Shown: positions 9,557-18,204, numbered from the stretch's first letter. The stretch is DNA of 64,000 nt from Rhodococcus sp. Leaf247 (GCF_001426185.1 NZ_LMRP01000004.1:444405-508404), one strand, 5' to 3'. A program made the numbers and translations. Notes: generated from the sequence alone by a model not told the origin.

Positions 9557-9934
9557 TCAGTGACTGGCGTCGTACGCCTTCTGCACCTCGGACGGGATGC
9601 GTCCGCGCGCTGCGAGGTCGTATCCGGCGCCGAGGGCCCATTCGCGCACGGCCTTGGTCTCCTCGGCGCTGCGACGTCCCACAGCGGTCGACTGTCGTCG
9701 AGTCGAGGAGTTGCTGCGAGTCGAACCGCCGGACCGGGTCGAGGAACTCCCCGACACCTTCGCCGCATGGTCCACGTAGTAACCCACCGTGCGGCGGAAT
9801 TCCGCAGCATTGACCGGCCCGAGATCTATTTCGTACGTCTGTCCGTCGACGGCGAACGTGATGTGTTCGCCGTCCTCGTCGATAGGGGTGCTGTCGATGT
9901 CGTCGACCAGGTGAACAACGACCTTCTTTGCCAT
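9557..9934 (-). CDS. Lsr2 family nucleoid-associated protein (paralogue)
   Basis: 125 residues. The N-terminal oligomerisation domain starts MAKKVVVHLVDDIDS and contains FAVDGQTYEIDLGP. A Ser/Thr/Arg-rich linker (about 60-90) follows, then the C-terminal DNA-binding domain VREWALGAGYDLAARGRIPSE with the RGR minor-groove motif. Lsr2 is the H-NS analogue of actinobacteria and silences AT-rich DNA. The linker and neighbours differ from those of canonical Lsr2 (Rv3597c), so I call this a paralogue (inference). ATG 9934 gives the conserved MAKK start. It sits beside a tRNA gene, a common integration site. Confidence 0.92.
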   Translation of the reverse strand: MAKKVVVHLVDDIDSTPIDEDGEHITFAVDGQTYEIDLGPVNAAEFRRTVGYYVDHAAKVSGSSSTRSGGSTRSNSSTRRQSTAVGRRSAEETKAVREWALGAGYDLAARGRIPSEVQKAYDASH

Positions 9935-10238
9935 GTCGTCCGCTTTCGTTGTATTCGTATTCCTGAAACGCGCTGCGACGGACATTACCGTCGGTCAGGG
10001 ACCGAGTAATAGTCGGGTGCGCTTTGTTGCCGTCATTTTCCGTAACCGGTGGATCCATTGTCGAATTCTGCTGTCACCGTCCGGCCGAGCATGGTAATCG
10101 GTCACGATGCGGTCACGGTCGCCTCTCGATGGAAGTACGGACAGTCAATTCTTCCGAGCCATTCTTCATGTTGTGGGAGGTTTTCGTCGGGCGCGTGCGC
10201 GCTCGGCGTGGAATGGGGGACGTGTGCGGGTCAGGACA
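9935..10238. other. Intergenic region, divergent promoters of the lsr2 paralogue and the amidase gene
   Basis: About 300 bp without a supported gene, visibly less GC-rich than its surroundings, with runs such as CGTCATTTTCCGTAA and TTCTTCATGTTG. Divergent promoters are expected here. The lower GC would suit Lsr2 autobinding, but no clear palindrome, Zur box or riboswitch was recognised. Confidence 0.4.
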
Positions 10239-11015
10239 ATGTTCGAGCGCAGCTCGCTGACGACGTCGGCGGTCGTTCTCGCATTCGCGGTATCAGGCAC
10301 CGCTGCAGCCACTCCCATAGCAGCGGAGCCGCTCGCCGGGACAGTGGTCTTCCTGGACCCCGGTCACCAGGGGAGCTCCGCCGGCGAAAACCTCTCACGT
10401 CAGGTAGACGACGGGCGGGGAGGAACGAAGGACTGCCAGACCACCGGCATGACGGCTCTGGGCGGCACCCCTGAACACACCATCGTCTGGAACGTCACGC
10501 AGCTGGTGAAATCGAGTCTGGAGAGCCTGGGTGCGACCGTCGTCCTCAGCCGTCCCGACGACGACGGGTGGGGTGGCTGCATCACCGACCGGGCGGCCGC
10601 TGCCAGTGCGTCCGGGGCAGCCGTCGCCGTGAGTATCCACGCGGACTCGACCTCGACGGCGGGCACGCCCGACTCGGCCGATCACGGTTTCCACATCATC
10701 GTTCCGACACTTCCGGTTCCGTCCTCGGAGGTGAACTCGGTGCAGTCCGGTGCGGGGCGGGTCGCGTCGACAGCAATGCGCGATTCTTATCTGCGGGAGG
10801 GTTTCACGCCCTCGAACTATGCGGGAGTCGACGGCATCCAGGAACGATCCGATATCGCCGCGCCTGCACTGACCACGGTGCCGGTCGTGTTCGTCGAGAT
10901 GGGGAACGGCTCCGACCCCGGTGATGCGGCGATTCTGGAAAGCGCGGACGGACAGTTGTCCCACGCCATCGCGATCGGCGCCGGAATCATCGACTTCGTT
11001 CTGCACGACGAGTGA
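10239..11015 (+). CDS. N-acetylmuramoyl-L-alanine amidase (Amidase_3, secreted)
   Basis: 258 residues. It cleaves the amide between N-acetylmuramic acid and L-Ala in peptidoglycan. A signal peptide (SSLTTSAVVLAFAVSGTAAA) is followed by the zinc amidase fold. VVFLDPGHQG carries the first zinc His, VSIHADS the later zinc His, and VVFVEMGNGSDP the catalytic Glu. It resembles mycobacterial Ami1 (Rv3717), which lacks a cell-wall-binding domain. ATG 10239 is used; GTG 10224, just after GGGGGA, is an equally possible start. A COG0523 GTPase follows after 31 bp. Confidence 0.9.
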   Translation: MFERSSLTTSAVVLAFAVSGTAAATPIAAEPLAGTVVFLDPGHQGSSAGENLSRQVDDGRGGTKDCQTTGMTALGGTPEHTIVWNVTQLVKSSLESLGATVVLSRPDDDGWGGCITDRAAAASASGAAVAVSIHADSTSTAGTPDSADHGFHIIVPTLPVPSSEVNSVQSGAGRVASTAMRDSYLREGFTPSNYAGVDGIQERSDIAAPALTTVPVVFVEMGNGSDPGDAAILESADGQLSHAIAIGAGIIDFVLHDE

Positions 11016-11046
11016 CGCACAGCGGGCCTCACGTACCCTGTTCGGC

Positions 11047-12075
11047 GTGCCACGCAACGCAGTTCCGGTCGTCCTGGTGGCCGGGTATCTGGGGTCCGGA
11101 AAGACGACCCTGCTCAATCACATCCTGCGGCGCAACGACGGACTCCGCATAGGCGTCGTGGTCAACGATTTCGGTGCGGTGGACATCGACTCGATGTTGG
11201 TGGCCGGCCAGGTCGACTCCGTCGTCACGCTGGGAAACGGTTGCCTGTGTTGCGCCGTGGACACCGACGATCTCGACGACATGTTCGGCGCTCTCACCGC
11301 CACGAGTGGACTTGTCGACGCCATCGTCGTCGAGGCCAGCGGTATCGCCGAACCACGAGCGTTGATCAAGATGGTGCTGGCCAGTGCGGATGCGCGGATC
11401 CGCTACGGCGGACTGGTCATGGTGGTCGACGCGCTGTCCCTGCCCGAGACGGCGGCGGCCAATCCGCACCTCGACCAGCACCTCGCGATGGCCGACCTCG
11501 TCGTCGTCAACAAGGCCGACTCGGTCGACAAGTCCACGCTCGACGCGGTTCTGGCCGAGGTGCATCGGGCCGCACCCACGGCGCCGAGGGTGGTGACGTC
11601 CAGGGGAGCAGTGGATGTCCGGCTACTCCTGGATCCGCCGGAACGCCAGGACGACGGGCCGCGCCAACTGACGCTCGACGACCTCCTCCGGGAGGACGAC
11701 GATCACCACGACCACTTGCACACCGAGTATCAGACGGTCAGTGTCGAGACGACCGAAAACCTCGATCCGAGAGCATTGATCGACTTCCTGGAGAATCCGC
11801 CACCGGGGCTGTACCGCTGTAAAGGGTTTGCCCGATTCGGTCGAGGTGCTGCTCGGTTCCTGGTGCAGACGGTCGGAGTGCACATCGAGATCGAGACGGC
11901 GTCGCCACGCGGTGGGACGGCGCTGGTGTTCATCGGGTCAGGCTTGGACGTGGAGGACACCAGGCGACGGGTCGGTTCCATGATCCAGACGGAGAGCGCG
12001 ACGGACGCCGAGTTGCTGGCGGTCCATCGCTTCGTCCGCCGGTCGACGGATGACGTTGCGGCAGAACGGGATTAG
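11047..12075 (+). CDS. COG0523 (CobW/ZNG1-type) metal-chaperone GTPase
   Basis: 342 residues. The P-loop GYLGSGKTT (13-21), the metal-binding CLCC motif (Cys66, Cys68, Cys69) of this family, the GTP-specificity motif NKAD, and a C-terminal CobW_C domain are present. A charged loop with DDDHHDHLH before the C-terminal domain is a plausible metal-binding stretch. Proteins of this group deliver zinc or cobalt to client enzymes. The immediately upstream gene encodes a zinc amidase, a possible client (inference only). The GTG start gives PRNAVPVVLVAGY directly. Its stop overlaps the moaE stop on the other strand by 4 bp. Confidence 0.9.
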   Translation: MPRNAVPVVLVAGYLGSGKTTLLNHILRRNDGLRIGVVVNDFGAVDIDSMLVAGQVDSVVTLGNGCLCCAVDTDDLDDMFGALTATSGLVDAIVVEASGIAEPRALIKMVLASADARIRYGGLVMVVDALSLPETAAANPHLDQHLAMADLVVVNKADSVDKSTLDAVLAEVHRAAPTAPRVVTSRGAVDVRLLLDPPERQDDGPRQLTLDDLLREDDDHHDHLHTEYQTVSVETTENLDPRALIDFLENPPPGLYRCKGFARFGRGAARFLVQTVGVHIEIETASPRGGTALVFIGSGLDVEDTRRRVGSMIQTESATDAELLAVHRFVRRSTDDVAAERD

Positions 12076-12485
12076 AGTCCGACCCACTCGCTGGTGCCTT
12101 CCGGGAACTGCTGACGCTTCCAGATCGGTACCTCTGTCTTGATGCGGTCGACGAGGGTCTGCAGGGCGGCGAAGGCTTCGGCGCGATGCGGTGACGCCAC
12201 GGCGGCGACGAGTGCCGTGTCCCCGATCGTCAGATCGCCCACGCGATGAATTGCCGCCGTGGGCAGCCCCGAGGCCGCCGCGGCGTCCTCGCAGCATCGC
12301 CGCAGGAACTTCTCGGCATCGGGGTGGGCGCGATATTCCAGGGCGGAGACGGACTTGTCGTGGTCGTGATCGCGGACCACACCCCAGAACACCAGTACCG
12401 CACCGTGAGTGGGCCCGGCGACCGCGTCGGACACGGTGGCGGGATCGATCGGATCGCTCGAGATGCGAGCAAGGATCTCGGTCAT
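12072..12485 (-). CDS. moaE: Molybdopterin synthase catalytic subunit MoaE
   Basis: 137 residues. With MoaD it adds two sulfurs to precursor Z (cPMP) to form molybdopterin. Family signatures seen are GAVLVFWGVVRDH, SALEYRAHPDAE, HRVGDLTIGDTALVAAVASPHR and the active-site region KTEVPIWKRQQF. The ATG overlaps the stop of the upstream moaC-moaB gene (ATGA), so translation is coupled. It is the last gene of the minus-strand operon moeA, moaCB, moaE. MoaD is encoded in the divergent operon. Confidence 0.96.
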   Translation of the reverse strand: MTEILARISSDPIDPATVSDAVAGPTHGAVLVFWGVVRDHDHDKSVSALEYRAHPDAEKFLRRCCEDAAAASGLPTAAIHRVGDLTIGDTALVAAVASPHRAEAFAALQTLVDRIKTEVPIWKRQQFPEGTSEWVGL

Positions 12486-13510
12486 TCGTGTGCTCCTCCG
12501 CCTCGGACCTGTGCGACGAAATGATCGAGGAGCGGATCCAGAACTCCCAGGCCGTCTTTCACCCCTCCGGGCGATCCCGGCAGGTTCGCCACGACGCTCC
12601 GCCCGGCGACCCCGACCAGGCCGCGGCTCAGTGATGCGTGCACCGTCGCCTCGAGGCCTGCGCGCCGGATCTGCTCCGCGACCCCGGGGAGTTCGCGGTC
12701 GAGCACTGCCCTGGTGGCCTCGGGAGTTGCGTCGGTCGGCGAAACACCGGTGCCGCCCGTGGTGATCACCAGTGCGGGACCGTCCGTCAGCGCGTCCCGC
12801 AGCCCGGCGGCGATGTCGGCGTCCGCGACCACCAGCGGTCCACGGACGTCGTATCCACGCTCGTCGAGCCATGCCGCGATACGGGGTCCGGTGGTGTCCT
12901 CGCGCGTTCCGGCGGCGCTTCCGGTCGAGGCGACGACGACGACGGCGGTGCGATCTCCGAGGGGAGCTCGAGCAGGCGCGGGCGTCGGTGTCGCCGAGTC
13001 CCGTGTCCACACACCGCGCTTTCCGCCTTCCTTGCGGACCAACCGGACGGACTCGATCGACGCGGCCGGATCGACGGCCTTGACCATGTCGTGCAGTGTC
13101 AGGCCGGCGATCGACACGGCCGTCAACGCTTCCATCTCCACACCGGTGCGTCCGGTCGTGACGGCCGTCGCCTCGATGGAGATGGAGTCCTCACCGAACT
13201 CGAACGACACGGCGACCGACGACAACGGGAGGGGATGGCACAAGGGAATGAGCTCGGATGTCCGCTTCGCTCCCGAGATGGCGGCGATGCGGGCGGTGGC
13301 GAGGACGTCGGCCTTGGGCATCCCGTCCGCGCGGACCAGACGGATCACGTCCGCAGTGGTCCGCAGCAGTCCCGCGGCGACCGCGACGCGTCGGGTCTCG
13401 GCCTTGTCGCTGACATCGACCATGCGGGCGCGCCCGTCGGAATCGAGGTGCGAGAGGGCGCCGCCGGGCTGTTCCTGGTCAGGACTCGTCTGCGGGGTGG
13501 TCTCGTTCAC
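12482..13510 (-). CDS. Bifunctional MoaC-MoaB fusion (cPMP synthase and molybdopterin adenylyltransferase-like)
   Basis: 342 residues with two Moco enzymes in one chain. Residues about 15-170 are MoaC (HLDSDGRARMVDVSDK, SELIPLCHPLPLSSV, GVEMEALTAVSIAGLTLHDMVKAV). Residues about 185-342 are a MoaB/MogA domain (VVASTGSAAGTREDTTG, ITTGGTGVSPTDATPEAT, NLPGSPGGVKDGL). MoaC acts after MoaA to make cPMP; MoaB/Mog adenylylates molybdopterin before MoeA inserts molybdate, so the fusion joins an early and a late step. Such fusions occur in Corynebacteriales. It starts 13 bp after moeA and overlaps moaE by 4 bp. Confidence 0.94.
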   Translation of the reverse strand: MNETTPQTSPDQEQPGGALSHLDSDGRARMVDVSDKAETRRVAVAAGLLRTTADVIRLVRADGMPKADVLATARIAAISGAKRTSELIPLCHPLPLSSVAVSFEFGEDSISIEATAVTTGRTGVEMEALTAVSIAGLTLHDMVKAVDPAASIESVRLVRKEGGKRGVWTRDSATPTPAPARAPLGDRTAVVVVASTGSAAGTREDTTGPRIAAWLDERGYDVRGPLVVADADIAAGLRDALTDGPALVITTGGTGVSPTDATPEATRAVLDRELPGVAEQIRRAGLEATVHASLSRGLVGVAGRSVVANLPGSPGGVKDGLGVLDPLLDHFVAQVRGGGAHE

Positions 13511-13523
13511 GGAGATCAGCCTG

Positions 13524-14729
13524 TCACAACGGCAGGACGCGCACGGTGTTGCCGGCGGGGATCCGGACCGTGTCCGCCGGGACGTCGACGAGGACGTCCG
13601 CTGCCGCCATCGAGACCACCAGGTGCGAACCGGGCCCGGACGTCACGGCCACGCCGGTGTCGGTCAGGCGGCCGCGGAGAAATTGTCGACGGCCGGGGAT
13701 GGACACGATCTCGGCGTCGGCGACGTGGTCGGACGGCGCCGAGACGGGCAGCCCGGTCAGTCGACGTATCACCGGCCGGGCGAAGACGAGGTACGACACG
13801 ACAGTGCTGACCGGGTTGCCGGGAAAGCTGATGACCGGTGTGCCGTCCAGGTCGGTCCATCCCTGCGGACCACCCGGCTGCATCGCGACGTGGGTGAACG
13901 TGCCGCCGAGCGGCCCCAGCACGTCCCGTACCACCTCGAAGTCGCCCATCGAGACTCCGCCGGACGTGAAGACCACGTCCGCGGATGCGGCGGCCTCGGT
14001 CAGCATCTCGCGGAACTCCTGCGCGTTGTCGGTCGAGCGCCCGCGGAAGGTGACCTCGGCGCCGTCGGCCGCCGCGTAGGCCGCGAGGGTGAGGCCGTTC
14101 GAGTCGTACAACTGGCCCGGCGCCAGTTCGCGGCCGGCCTCGACGAGTTCGGCGCCCGTCGCGATGACGGACACACGCAGCCGTGGAGCCACCTCGACGT
14201 CGGCCCATCCGACCGCGGTCAGCGCCCCGAGATGTCGGGGCCGCAGGGTCGTCCCCGCCGCGACGACGACGGATCCTTCCCGGATGTCGCTTCCTTGTTC
14301 CCGGACGAACTCACCCGCGCTGCGGCCGGCGAGAATGCGCACGCCGTCGTCGTGGATCTCGGTGTCCTCGACGGGAACGACCGCATCGGCCCCGTCCGGG
14401 ACGGGCGCGCCGGTCATGATCTTGCGGGCGGTGCCGTGTCGATGAGACTGTCCGCCGTCGTCGCCGGCCGCGGTGGTGCCGGTGACGGGGAGGATCACGG
14501 GAACGCTCGCGACGGACGCCGCGTCGACGGCGTACCCGTCCATCTGCGAGTTCCGGAAGTTGGGTACGTCGATCCGTGCAGGCACGTCGACGTGGGTGAC
14601 ACGGCCCGACGCGGACTCGAGGGAGATGCGTTCGGGTGACCGCGCCTGGAAGGAACGCGTGATCATCCGGTCGACGTGCTCGGTGTGTTCCTCGACCGAA
14701 CGGTTGCCCGTTCCGTGCCTGTGCGCCAT
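13524..14729 (-). CDS. moeA: Molybdopterin molybdenumtransferase MoeA
   Basis: 401 residues. Inserts molybdate into adenylylated molybdopterin. Signatures: [14 protein letters not shown] near residue 55, [21 protein letters not shown], the MoCF-binding [15 protein letters not shown], and [24 protein letters not shown] 14729 is preferred, with TAGGATG about 8 bases upstream; ATG 14738 is too close to that site. First gene of the minus-strand Moco operon, divergent from moaA across 66 bp. Confidence 0.95.
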   Translation of the reverse strand: MAHRHGTGNRSVEEHTEHVDRMITRSFQARSPERISLESASGRVTHVDVPARIDVPNFRNSQMDGYAVDAASVASVPVILPVTGTTAAGDDGGQSHRHGTARKIMTGAPVPDGADAVVPVEDTEIHDDGVRILAGRSAGEFVREQGSDIREGSVVVAAGTTLRPRHLGALTAVGWADVEVAPRLRVSVIATGAELVEAGRELAPGQLYDSNGLTLAAYAAADGAEVTFRGRSTDNAQEFREMLTEAAASADVVFTSGGVSMGDFEVVRDVLGPLGGTFTHVAMQPGGPQGWTDLDGTPVISFPGNPVSTVVSYLVFARPVIRRLTGLPVSAPSDHVADAEIVSIPGRRQFLRGRLTDTGVAVTSGPGSHLVVSMAAADVLVDVPADTVRIPAGNTVRVLPL

Positions 14730-14741
14730 GGCGACCATCCT

Positions 14742-14785
14742 AGGGATCTGCGGACAGGCATACTGGACGTACAGGGATCTGCGGA
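14742..14785. promoter_or_regulatory. Pair of 13-bp direct repeats between moeA and moaA
   Basis: AGGGATCTGCGGA occurs at 14742-14754 and again, identically, at 14773-14785, exactly 31 bp apart (three helical turns). They bracket the middle of the 66-bp region driving the two divergent Moco operons, and the right copy runs into the GGAGGT of moaA. A shared regulator or promoter duplication is possible; none is known to me. Confidence 0.55.
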
Positions 14786-14795
14786 GGTGGTGCGA

Positions 14796-15860
14796 GTGAC
14801 GGCGGTAAGTATGGGAATCCCCAGCCTGCCGGGCGTGAGCCGCCCGCCGTCCATGGCCGGGCGTCCGGACGTGCCGCACCTGCTCGACAGCTTCGGCCGC
14901 ATCGCCCGCGATCTCCGGATCTCCGTCACCGAGAAGTGTTCGCTGCGGTGCACCTACTGCATGCCGGCGGAAGGTTTGCCGAACCTCGAGTTCGAGCAAC
15001 TCCTCACCGCCGAGGAGATCGCTCGACTCGTCGGTGTCGCCGATCGACTGCTCGGCGTGCGGGAAGTCCGTTTCACCGGGGGAGAACCCCTGGTGCGCAA
15101 GGACATCGTCGACATCATCGAACGGACCGCCGCGAGCGCCCCGACCGTGGAGTTGTCGATGACCACCAACGGCATCGGCCTCGATCGACGCGCCGAACGG
15201 TTGAAGTCCGCGGGTCTGAGCCGCGTGAACATCTCCCTCGACACCGTCGACCGTGCCCATTTCGCCTCGTTGACACGCCGCGACCGGCTGCCCGCCGTGC
15301 TGGCGGGAGTCGACGCCGCGCTCACAGCCGGCTTCGCCCCGGTCAAGATCAACGCGGTGTTGATGCGTGAAACGTTGCACGGCGCACTGGATCTGGTGCA
15401 GTGGTGTCTCGACCGCGGAGTGGATCTCCGGTTCATCGAGCAGATGCCGCTCGACGCGGACCGTGAGTGGGCACGCTCGACGATGGTGTCCGCAGCCGAG
15501 CTGCTCGACGTCCTCGGTGAGCGGTTCACGCTCGTCGGTGTCGGGCGTGACGACGCGTCGTCGCCTGCCGAGGAGTGGACGGTCGACGGTGGTCCCGCCA
15601 CGGTCGGCATCATCGCTTCGGTCACCAGGTCGTTCTGCGCCGACTGCGACCGCACCCGACTCACGGCGGAGGGCACGGTGCGTTCGTGCCTGTTCAGCGA
15701 CGCCGAGACGGATCTGCGCGTCGCTCTGCGCGGCGGCGCGAACGACGAGGAGATCGCGCAGCTCTGGCGCGGTGCCATGTGGAACAAGTGGGCCGGTCAC
15801 GGCATGGAGCGCGAGGACTTCGTGCCACCCGAGCGGTCGATGGGAGCCATCGGTGGCTGA
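14796..15860 (+). CDS. moaA: GTP 3',8-cyclase MoaA (radical SAM)
   Basis: 354 residues. Catalyses the first Moco step, converting GTP to 3',8-cyclo-7,8-dihydro-GTP. The radical-SAM cluster cysteines are in CSLRCTYC (48, 52, 55). [12 protein letters not shown] binds SAM. The second cluster is CADC...C (281, 284, 298), and the chain ends in the conserved Gly-Gly. GTG 14796 follows GGAGGT at 14783-14788 with 7-base spacing. Its last 8 bases overlap moaD. Confidence 0.96.
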   Translation: MTAVSMGIPSLPGVSRPPSMAGRPDVPHLLDSFGRIARDLRISVTEKCSLRCTYCMPAEGLPNLEFEQLLTAEEIARLVGVADRLLGVREVRFTGGEPLVRKDIVDIIERTAASAPTVELSMTTNGIGLDRRAERLKSAGLSRVNISLDTVDRAHFASLTRRDRLPAVLAGVDAALTAGFAPVKINAVLMRETLHGALDLVQWCLDRGVDLRFIEQMPLDADREWARSTMVSAAELLDVLGERFTLVGVGRDDASSPAEEWTVDGGPATVGIIASVTRSFCADCDRTRLTAEGTVRSCLFSDAETDLRVALRGGANDEEIAQLWRGAMWNKWAGHGMEREDFVPPERSMGAIGG

Positions 15861-16110
15861 CGTCGGAACCGTCGAGGTGCGCTATTTCGCGGGTGCGGCC
15901 GATGCCGCCGGAACGGACCTCGAGTCCTACCAGCTCCGATCAGGGGCGACAGTCGCTGACGTCAAGGGCGCCCTGCGCGAACGGCACGGGACCGCGTTGG
16001 ACCGCGTGCTCTCCGTCGCGGTCTTCCTGATCGGCGACGAGATGGTGCGTGACGACGCGTACCCGGTCGGTCACCGTGTGGACGTGTTGCCACCTTTCGC
16101 CGGCGGATAA
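15853..16110 (+). CDS. moaD: Molybdopterin synthase sulfur carrier MoaD
   Basis: 85 residues with the ubiquitin-like fold of MoaD/Thi[15 protein letters not shown] is the first strand and LPPFAGG the C-terminus, whose terminal Gly-Gly becomes the thiocarboxylate donating sulfur to cPMP in complex with MoaE. GTG 15853 lies inside the end of moaA, so the two are coupled. Confidence 0.94.
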   Translation: MADVGTVEVRYFAGAADAAGTDLESYQLRSGATVADVKGALRERHGTALDRVLSVAVFLIGDEMVRDDAYPVGHRVDVLPPFAGG

Positions 16111-16113
16111 CGC

Positions 16114-16884
16114 GTGAGCACGGACGGGCAGACCTTCGTCAAGACGCGTCACGACGCCCATGCCGATTTCTTCGCCGCCGAGGCCGCGGGGCTGCGGTGG
16201 CTCGCCGCCGGGGGAGCGCACACCGTCCGTGTCCTCGACGTGGGCGCCGCGCACATCACTCTGGAACGCCTGCAGACCTCTCGTCCGTCTGCTGCGGCGG
16301 CACGAGAGTTCGGTGGCCGGCTCGCGCGACTGCACGACAGTGGCGCGCGGAGCTTCGGGTGTGCGCCCGAGGGATTCGAGGGCACGATCTTCATCGGAGC
16401 CCGCGAGATGTCCTCCACCGAGTACGACGCGTGGGGGCAGTTCTACGCGGCGGAGCGAGTGCTGCCGTTCCTGAGGGTGGCGGTCGACGCGGGCACGGTC
16501 ACGGCCGACGAGTGCGTCGTCGTCGAACGGGCCTGCGAGGTGATCGCGTCGGGAGCTCTGGACGACGGCGACCCTCCGTCACGTCTGCACGGCGATCTGT
16601 GGAACGGCAACGTCGTGTGGACCGCGGACGGAGTCGTGCTGATCGATCCCGCCGCGCACGGAGGACACCGTGACACGGATCTCGCGATGCTGGAGTTGTT
16701 CGGCTGCCCGTACCTCGACGACGTGATCGCCGGGTACGGCGAGACACACCCGCTCGTCGACGGATGGCGCCAGCGCGTTCCGGCCCATCAACTCCACCCG
16801 TTGGCGGTTCATGCGGCCGGACACGGTCGCGGATACGGCGTGGGCCTCGTCGAGGCGGCGGAGCGCACCCTTCGTCTGGCGTGA
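16114..16884 (+). CDS. Fructosamine kinase family protein
   Basis: 256 residues of the fructosamine/ketosamine-3-kinase family, which phosphorylates glycated amines for removal. The catalytic loop is RLHGDLWNGNVVW and the metal-binding motif VLIDPAAHGGHRDTDLAM. The N-terminal lobe is recognisable (FFAAEAAGLRWLAAGGA, LERLQ). GTG 16114 follows the moaD stop by 3 bases, suggesting co-transcription with moaAD, although no functional link to Moco is known. Convergent with the TetR gene, with two bases between the stops. Confidence 0.88.
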   Translation: MSTDGQTFVKTRHDAHADFFAAEAAGLRWLAAGGAHTVRVLDVGAAHITLERLQTSRPSAAAAREFGGRLARLHDSGARSFGCAPEGFEGTIFIGAREMSSTEYDAWGQFYAAERVLPFLRVAVDAGTVTADECVVVERACEVIASGALDDGDPPSRLHGDLWNGNVVWTADGVVLIDPAAHGGHRDTDLAMLELFGCPYLDDVIAGYGETHPLVDGWRQRVPAHQLHPLAVHAAGHGRGYGVGLVEAAERTLRLA

Positions 16885-16886
16885 CC

Positions 16887-17480
16887 TCAGGTCACGATGC
16901 GTCGAGCAAGGTCTTCCCAGCCGTCGGCCAGTCGCGCGGCGCTCATGCCGACGTCGCGGATCTGGTGCAGCACGAGCGTCGCCTCGAGCTGAGCGAGAAG
17001 TGCATAGGCCAGAAGTGGAATGTCGCCCTCGACCCCGGCCTGGCGGAGCAGCGTCGTCACGTGGGTGAGGCCGACGGCGTGGGCGGGGGCAGCGAACCGG
17101 GACACTGCCGAGTTCTCCGCGGCGCGCAGAACCTCGCCCTGTACCTCGACCAGGTCGAGACGGGCTCGTCCGTAGGCGATCAGGCGGTCGATCGGGGGAG
17201 CGCCGGGGCCCAGAGGCGGAGGTCCGAACATGAAGGACTGTTGGAGCTCGCGCTCGGTGTGGTCGAGCAGGGCCAGCATCAGACCTGCGCGACTTCCGAA
17301 GCGTCGGAACACGGTGCCCTTGCCGACGCCGGCGCGGGTCGCGACGGCGTCCATGGTCAGGGCATCCGCCCCCCGCTCGTCGACCAGCCCCACCGCGGCG
17401 TCGAGAAGCAGCCGGCGGTTGCGAGCGGCGTCGCAGCGCTCGGTGTCGTCGGCTGCCAACGGCAGAGGGGCGCGGGTCAC
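16887..17480 (-). CDS. TetR family transcriptional regulator
   Basis: 197 residues. The N-terminal HTH domain contains ALTMDAVATRAGVGKGTVFRRFGSRAGL. The C-terminal domain is the variable effector domain. GTG 17480 is the probable start, but GGAGGT abuts it directly without the usual gap, so the start is uncertain. Divergent from an NADPH-dependent FMN reductase with a palindrome between them; the same pair (Rv3055/Rv3054c) precedes nrdHIE in M. tuberculosis. Probably represses the reductase gene. Confidence 0.9.
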   Translation of the reverse strand: MTRAPLPLAADDTERCDAARNRRLLLDAAVGLVDERGADALTMDAVATRAGVGKGTVFRRFGSRAGLMLALLDHTERELQQSFMFGPPPLGPGAPPIDRLIAYGRARLDLVEVQGEVLRAAENSAVSRFAAPAHAVGLTHVTTLLRQAGVEGDIPLLAYALLAQLEATLVLHQIRDVGMSAARLADGWEDLARRIVT

Positions 17481-17507
17481 ACCTCCACGATACCTTCTCT
17501 CGGAAGA

Positions 17508-17527
17508 AACTGGACTACGGTCCGGTT
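17508..17527. promoter_or_regulatory. Candidate TetR operator
   Basis: AACTGGAC-TACG-GTCCGGTT is an inverted repeat of 8-bp half-sites with one mismatch. It lies 28 bases from the TetR start and 39 bases from the reductase start, a suitable place to repress both. Binding by the adjacent regulator is inferred. Confidence 0.65.
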
Positions 17528-17565
17528 GTACGTCACGAACGTCCGTCATCGAAAGGGATCCACTC

Positions 17566-18126
17566 ATGAGCCGCGTCATCGCACTCGTCGGCAGCCTCCG
17601 CGCCGCCTCCATCACCCGCCGACTCGCCGAGACCGCATCGACCGTCGCACCCGAGGGCGTCGAGGTCGTCATCCACGAGGGTCTCGCCGATCTCCCCTTC
17701 TACAACGAGGACCTCGACACCCCCGAGAAGCTCGCCGATCTCGGTGCCGTCACCGCACTGCGTGAGGCCGTCGCCGGAGCGGACGCACTGCTGCTGCTGA
17801 CGCCCGAGTACAACGGCACTATCCCCGCCGTCCTGAAGAACGCGATCGACTGGCTCTCGCGGCCGTACGGCGCCGGCGCCATCTCGGGTAAGCCGACTGC
17901 TGTCATCAGCTCGTCGCCGAGTGCCAACGCCGGCCGTTGGGCCAAGGAGGACACCGCCAAGGCCGCCGGTATCGCGGGCGCATCCGTGCTCGACGACGTC
18001 GACCTGGCCATCGGTGGGATCGTGGCCGCGATCGACGGCGCACACCCACGTGAGAACTCACAGATCGCCTCGGACATCGCCGATGTGGTGACAGCACTCA
18101 CGGGCACGGCTCTGGTCGACGCCTGA
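17566..18126 (+). CDS. NADPH-dependent FMN reductase family protein
   Basis: 186-residue flavodoxin-like oxidoreductase of the SsuE/ChrR/NfnB-like FMN_red family. The phosphate-binding loop is VGSLRAASITRRLAE, the conserved LLTPEYNGTIPAVLKNAIDWLSRP contacts the flavin, and GKPTAVISSSPSANAGR follows. Family members reduce quinones, nitro-compounds or chromate with NAD(P)H. ATG 17566 follows GAAAGGGA. Divergent from a TetR regulator; orthologous in position to Rv3054c. Confidence 0.92.
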   Translation: MSRVIALVGSLRAASITRRLAETASTVAPEGVEVVIHEGLADLPFYNEDLDTPEKLADLGAVTALREAVAGADALLLLTPEYNGTIPAVLKNAIDWLSRPYGAGAISGKPTAVISSSPSANAGRWAKEDTAKAAGIAGASVLDDVDLAIGGIVAAIDGAHPRENSQIASDIADVVTALTGTALVDA

Positions 18127-18204
18127 CTACACCTCGCGACGCGCCCGGGAGGGCGCGACACGCCGTCGATTCTCGGTTGCGACCAGGTAATTCCACGAGT
18201 GTCA

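Noticed and set aside
9935..10238. Zur box upstream of the amidase/COG0523 pair
   Set aside because: No TGAAAATnATTTTCA-like palindrome is visible in the gap.
16881..16895. GTGACCTCAGGTCAC palindrome at the fructosamine-kinase/TetR junction
   Set aside because: A 15-bp palindrome spanning two stop codons with a 1-nt centre cannot form a normal hairpin, and it is short enough to arise from the stop contexts by chance.
18140..18157. CGCGCCC/GGGCGCG stem after the FMN reductase
   Set aside because: Only 7 bp, no T-tract and offset flanking pairs; too weak to call a terminator.
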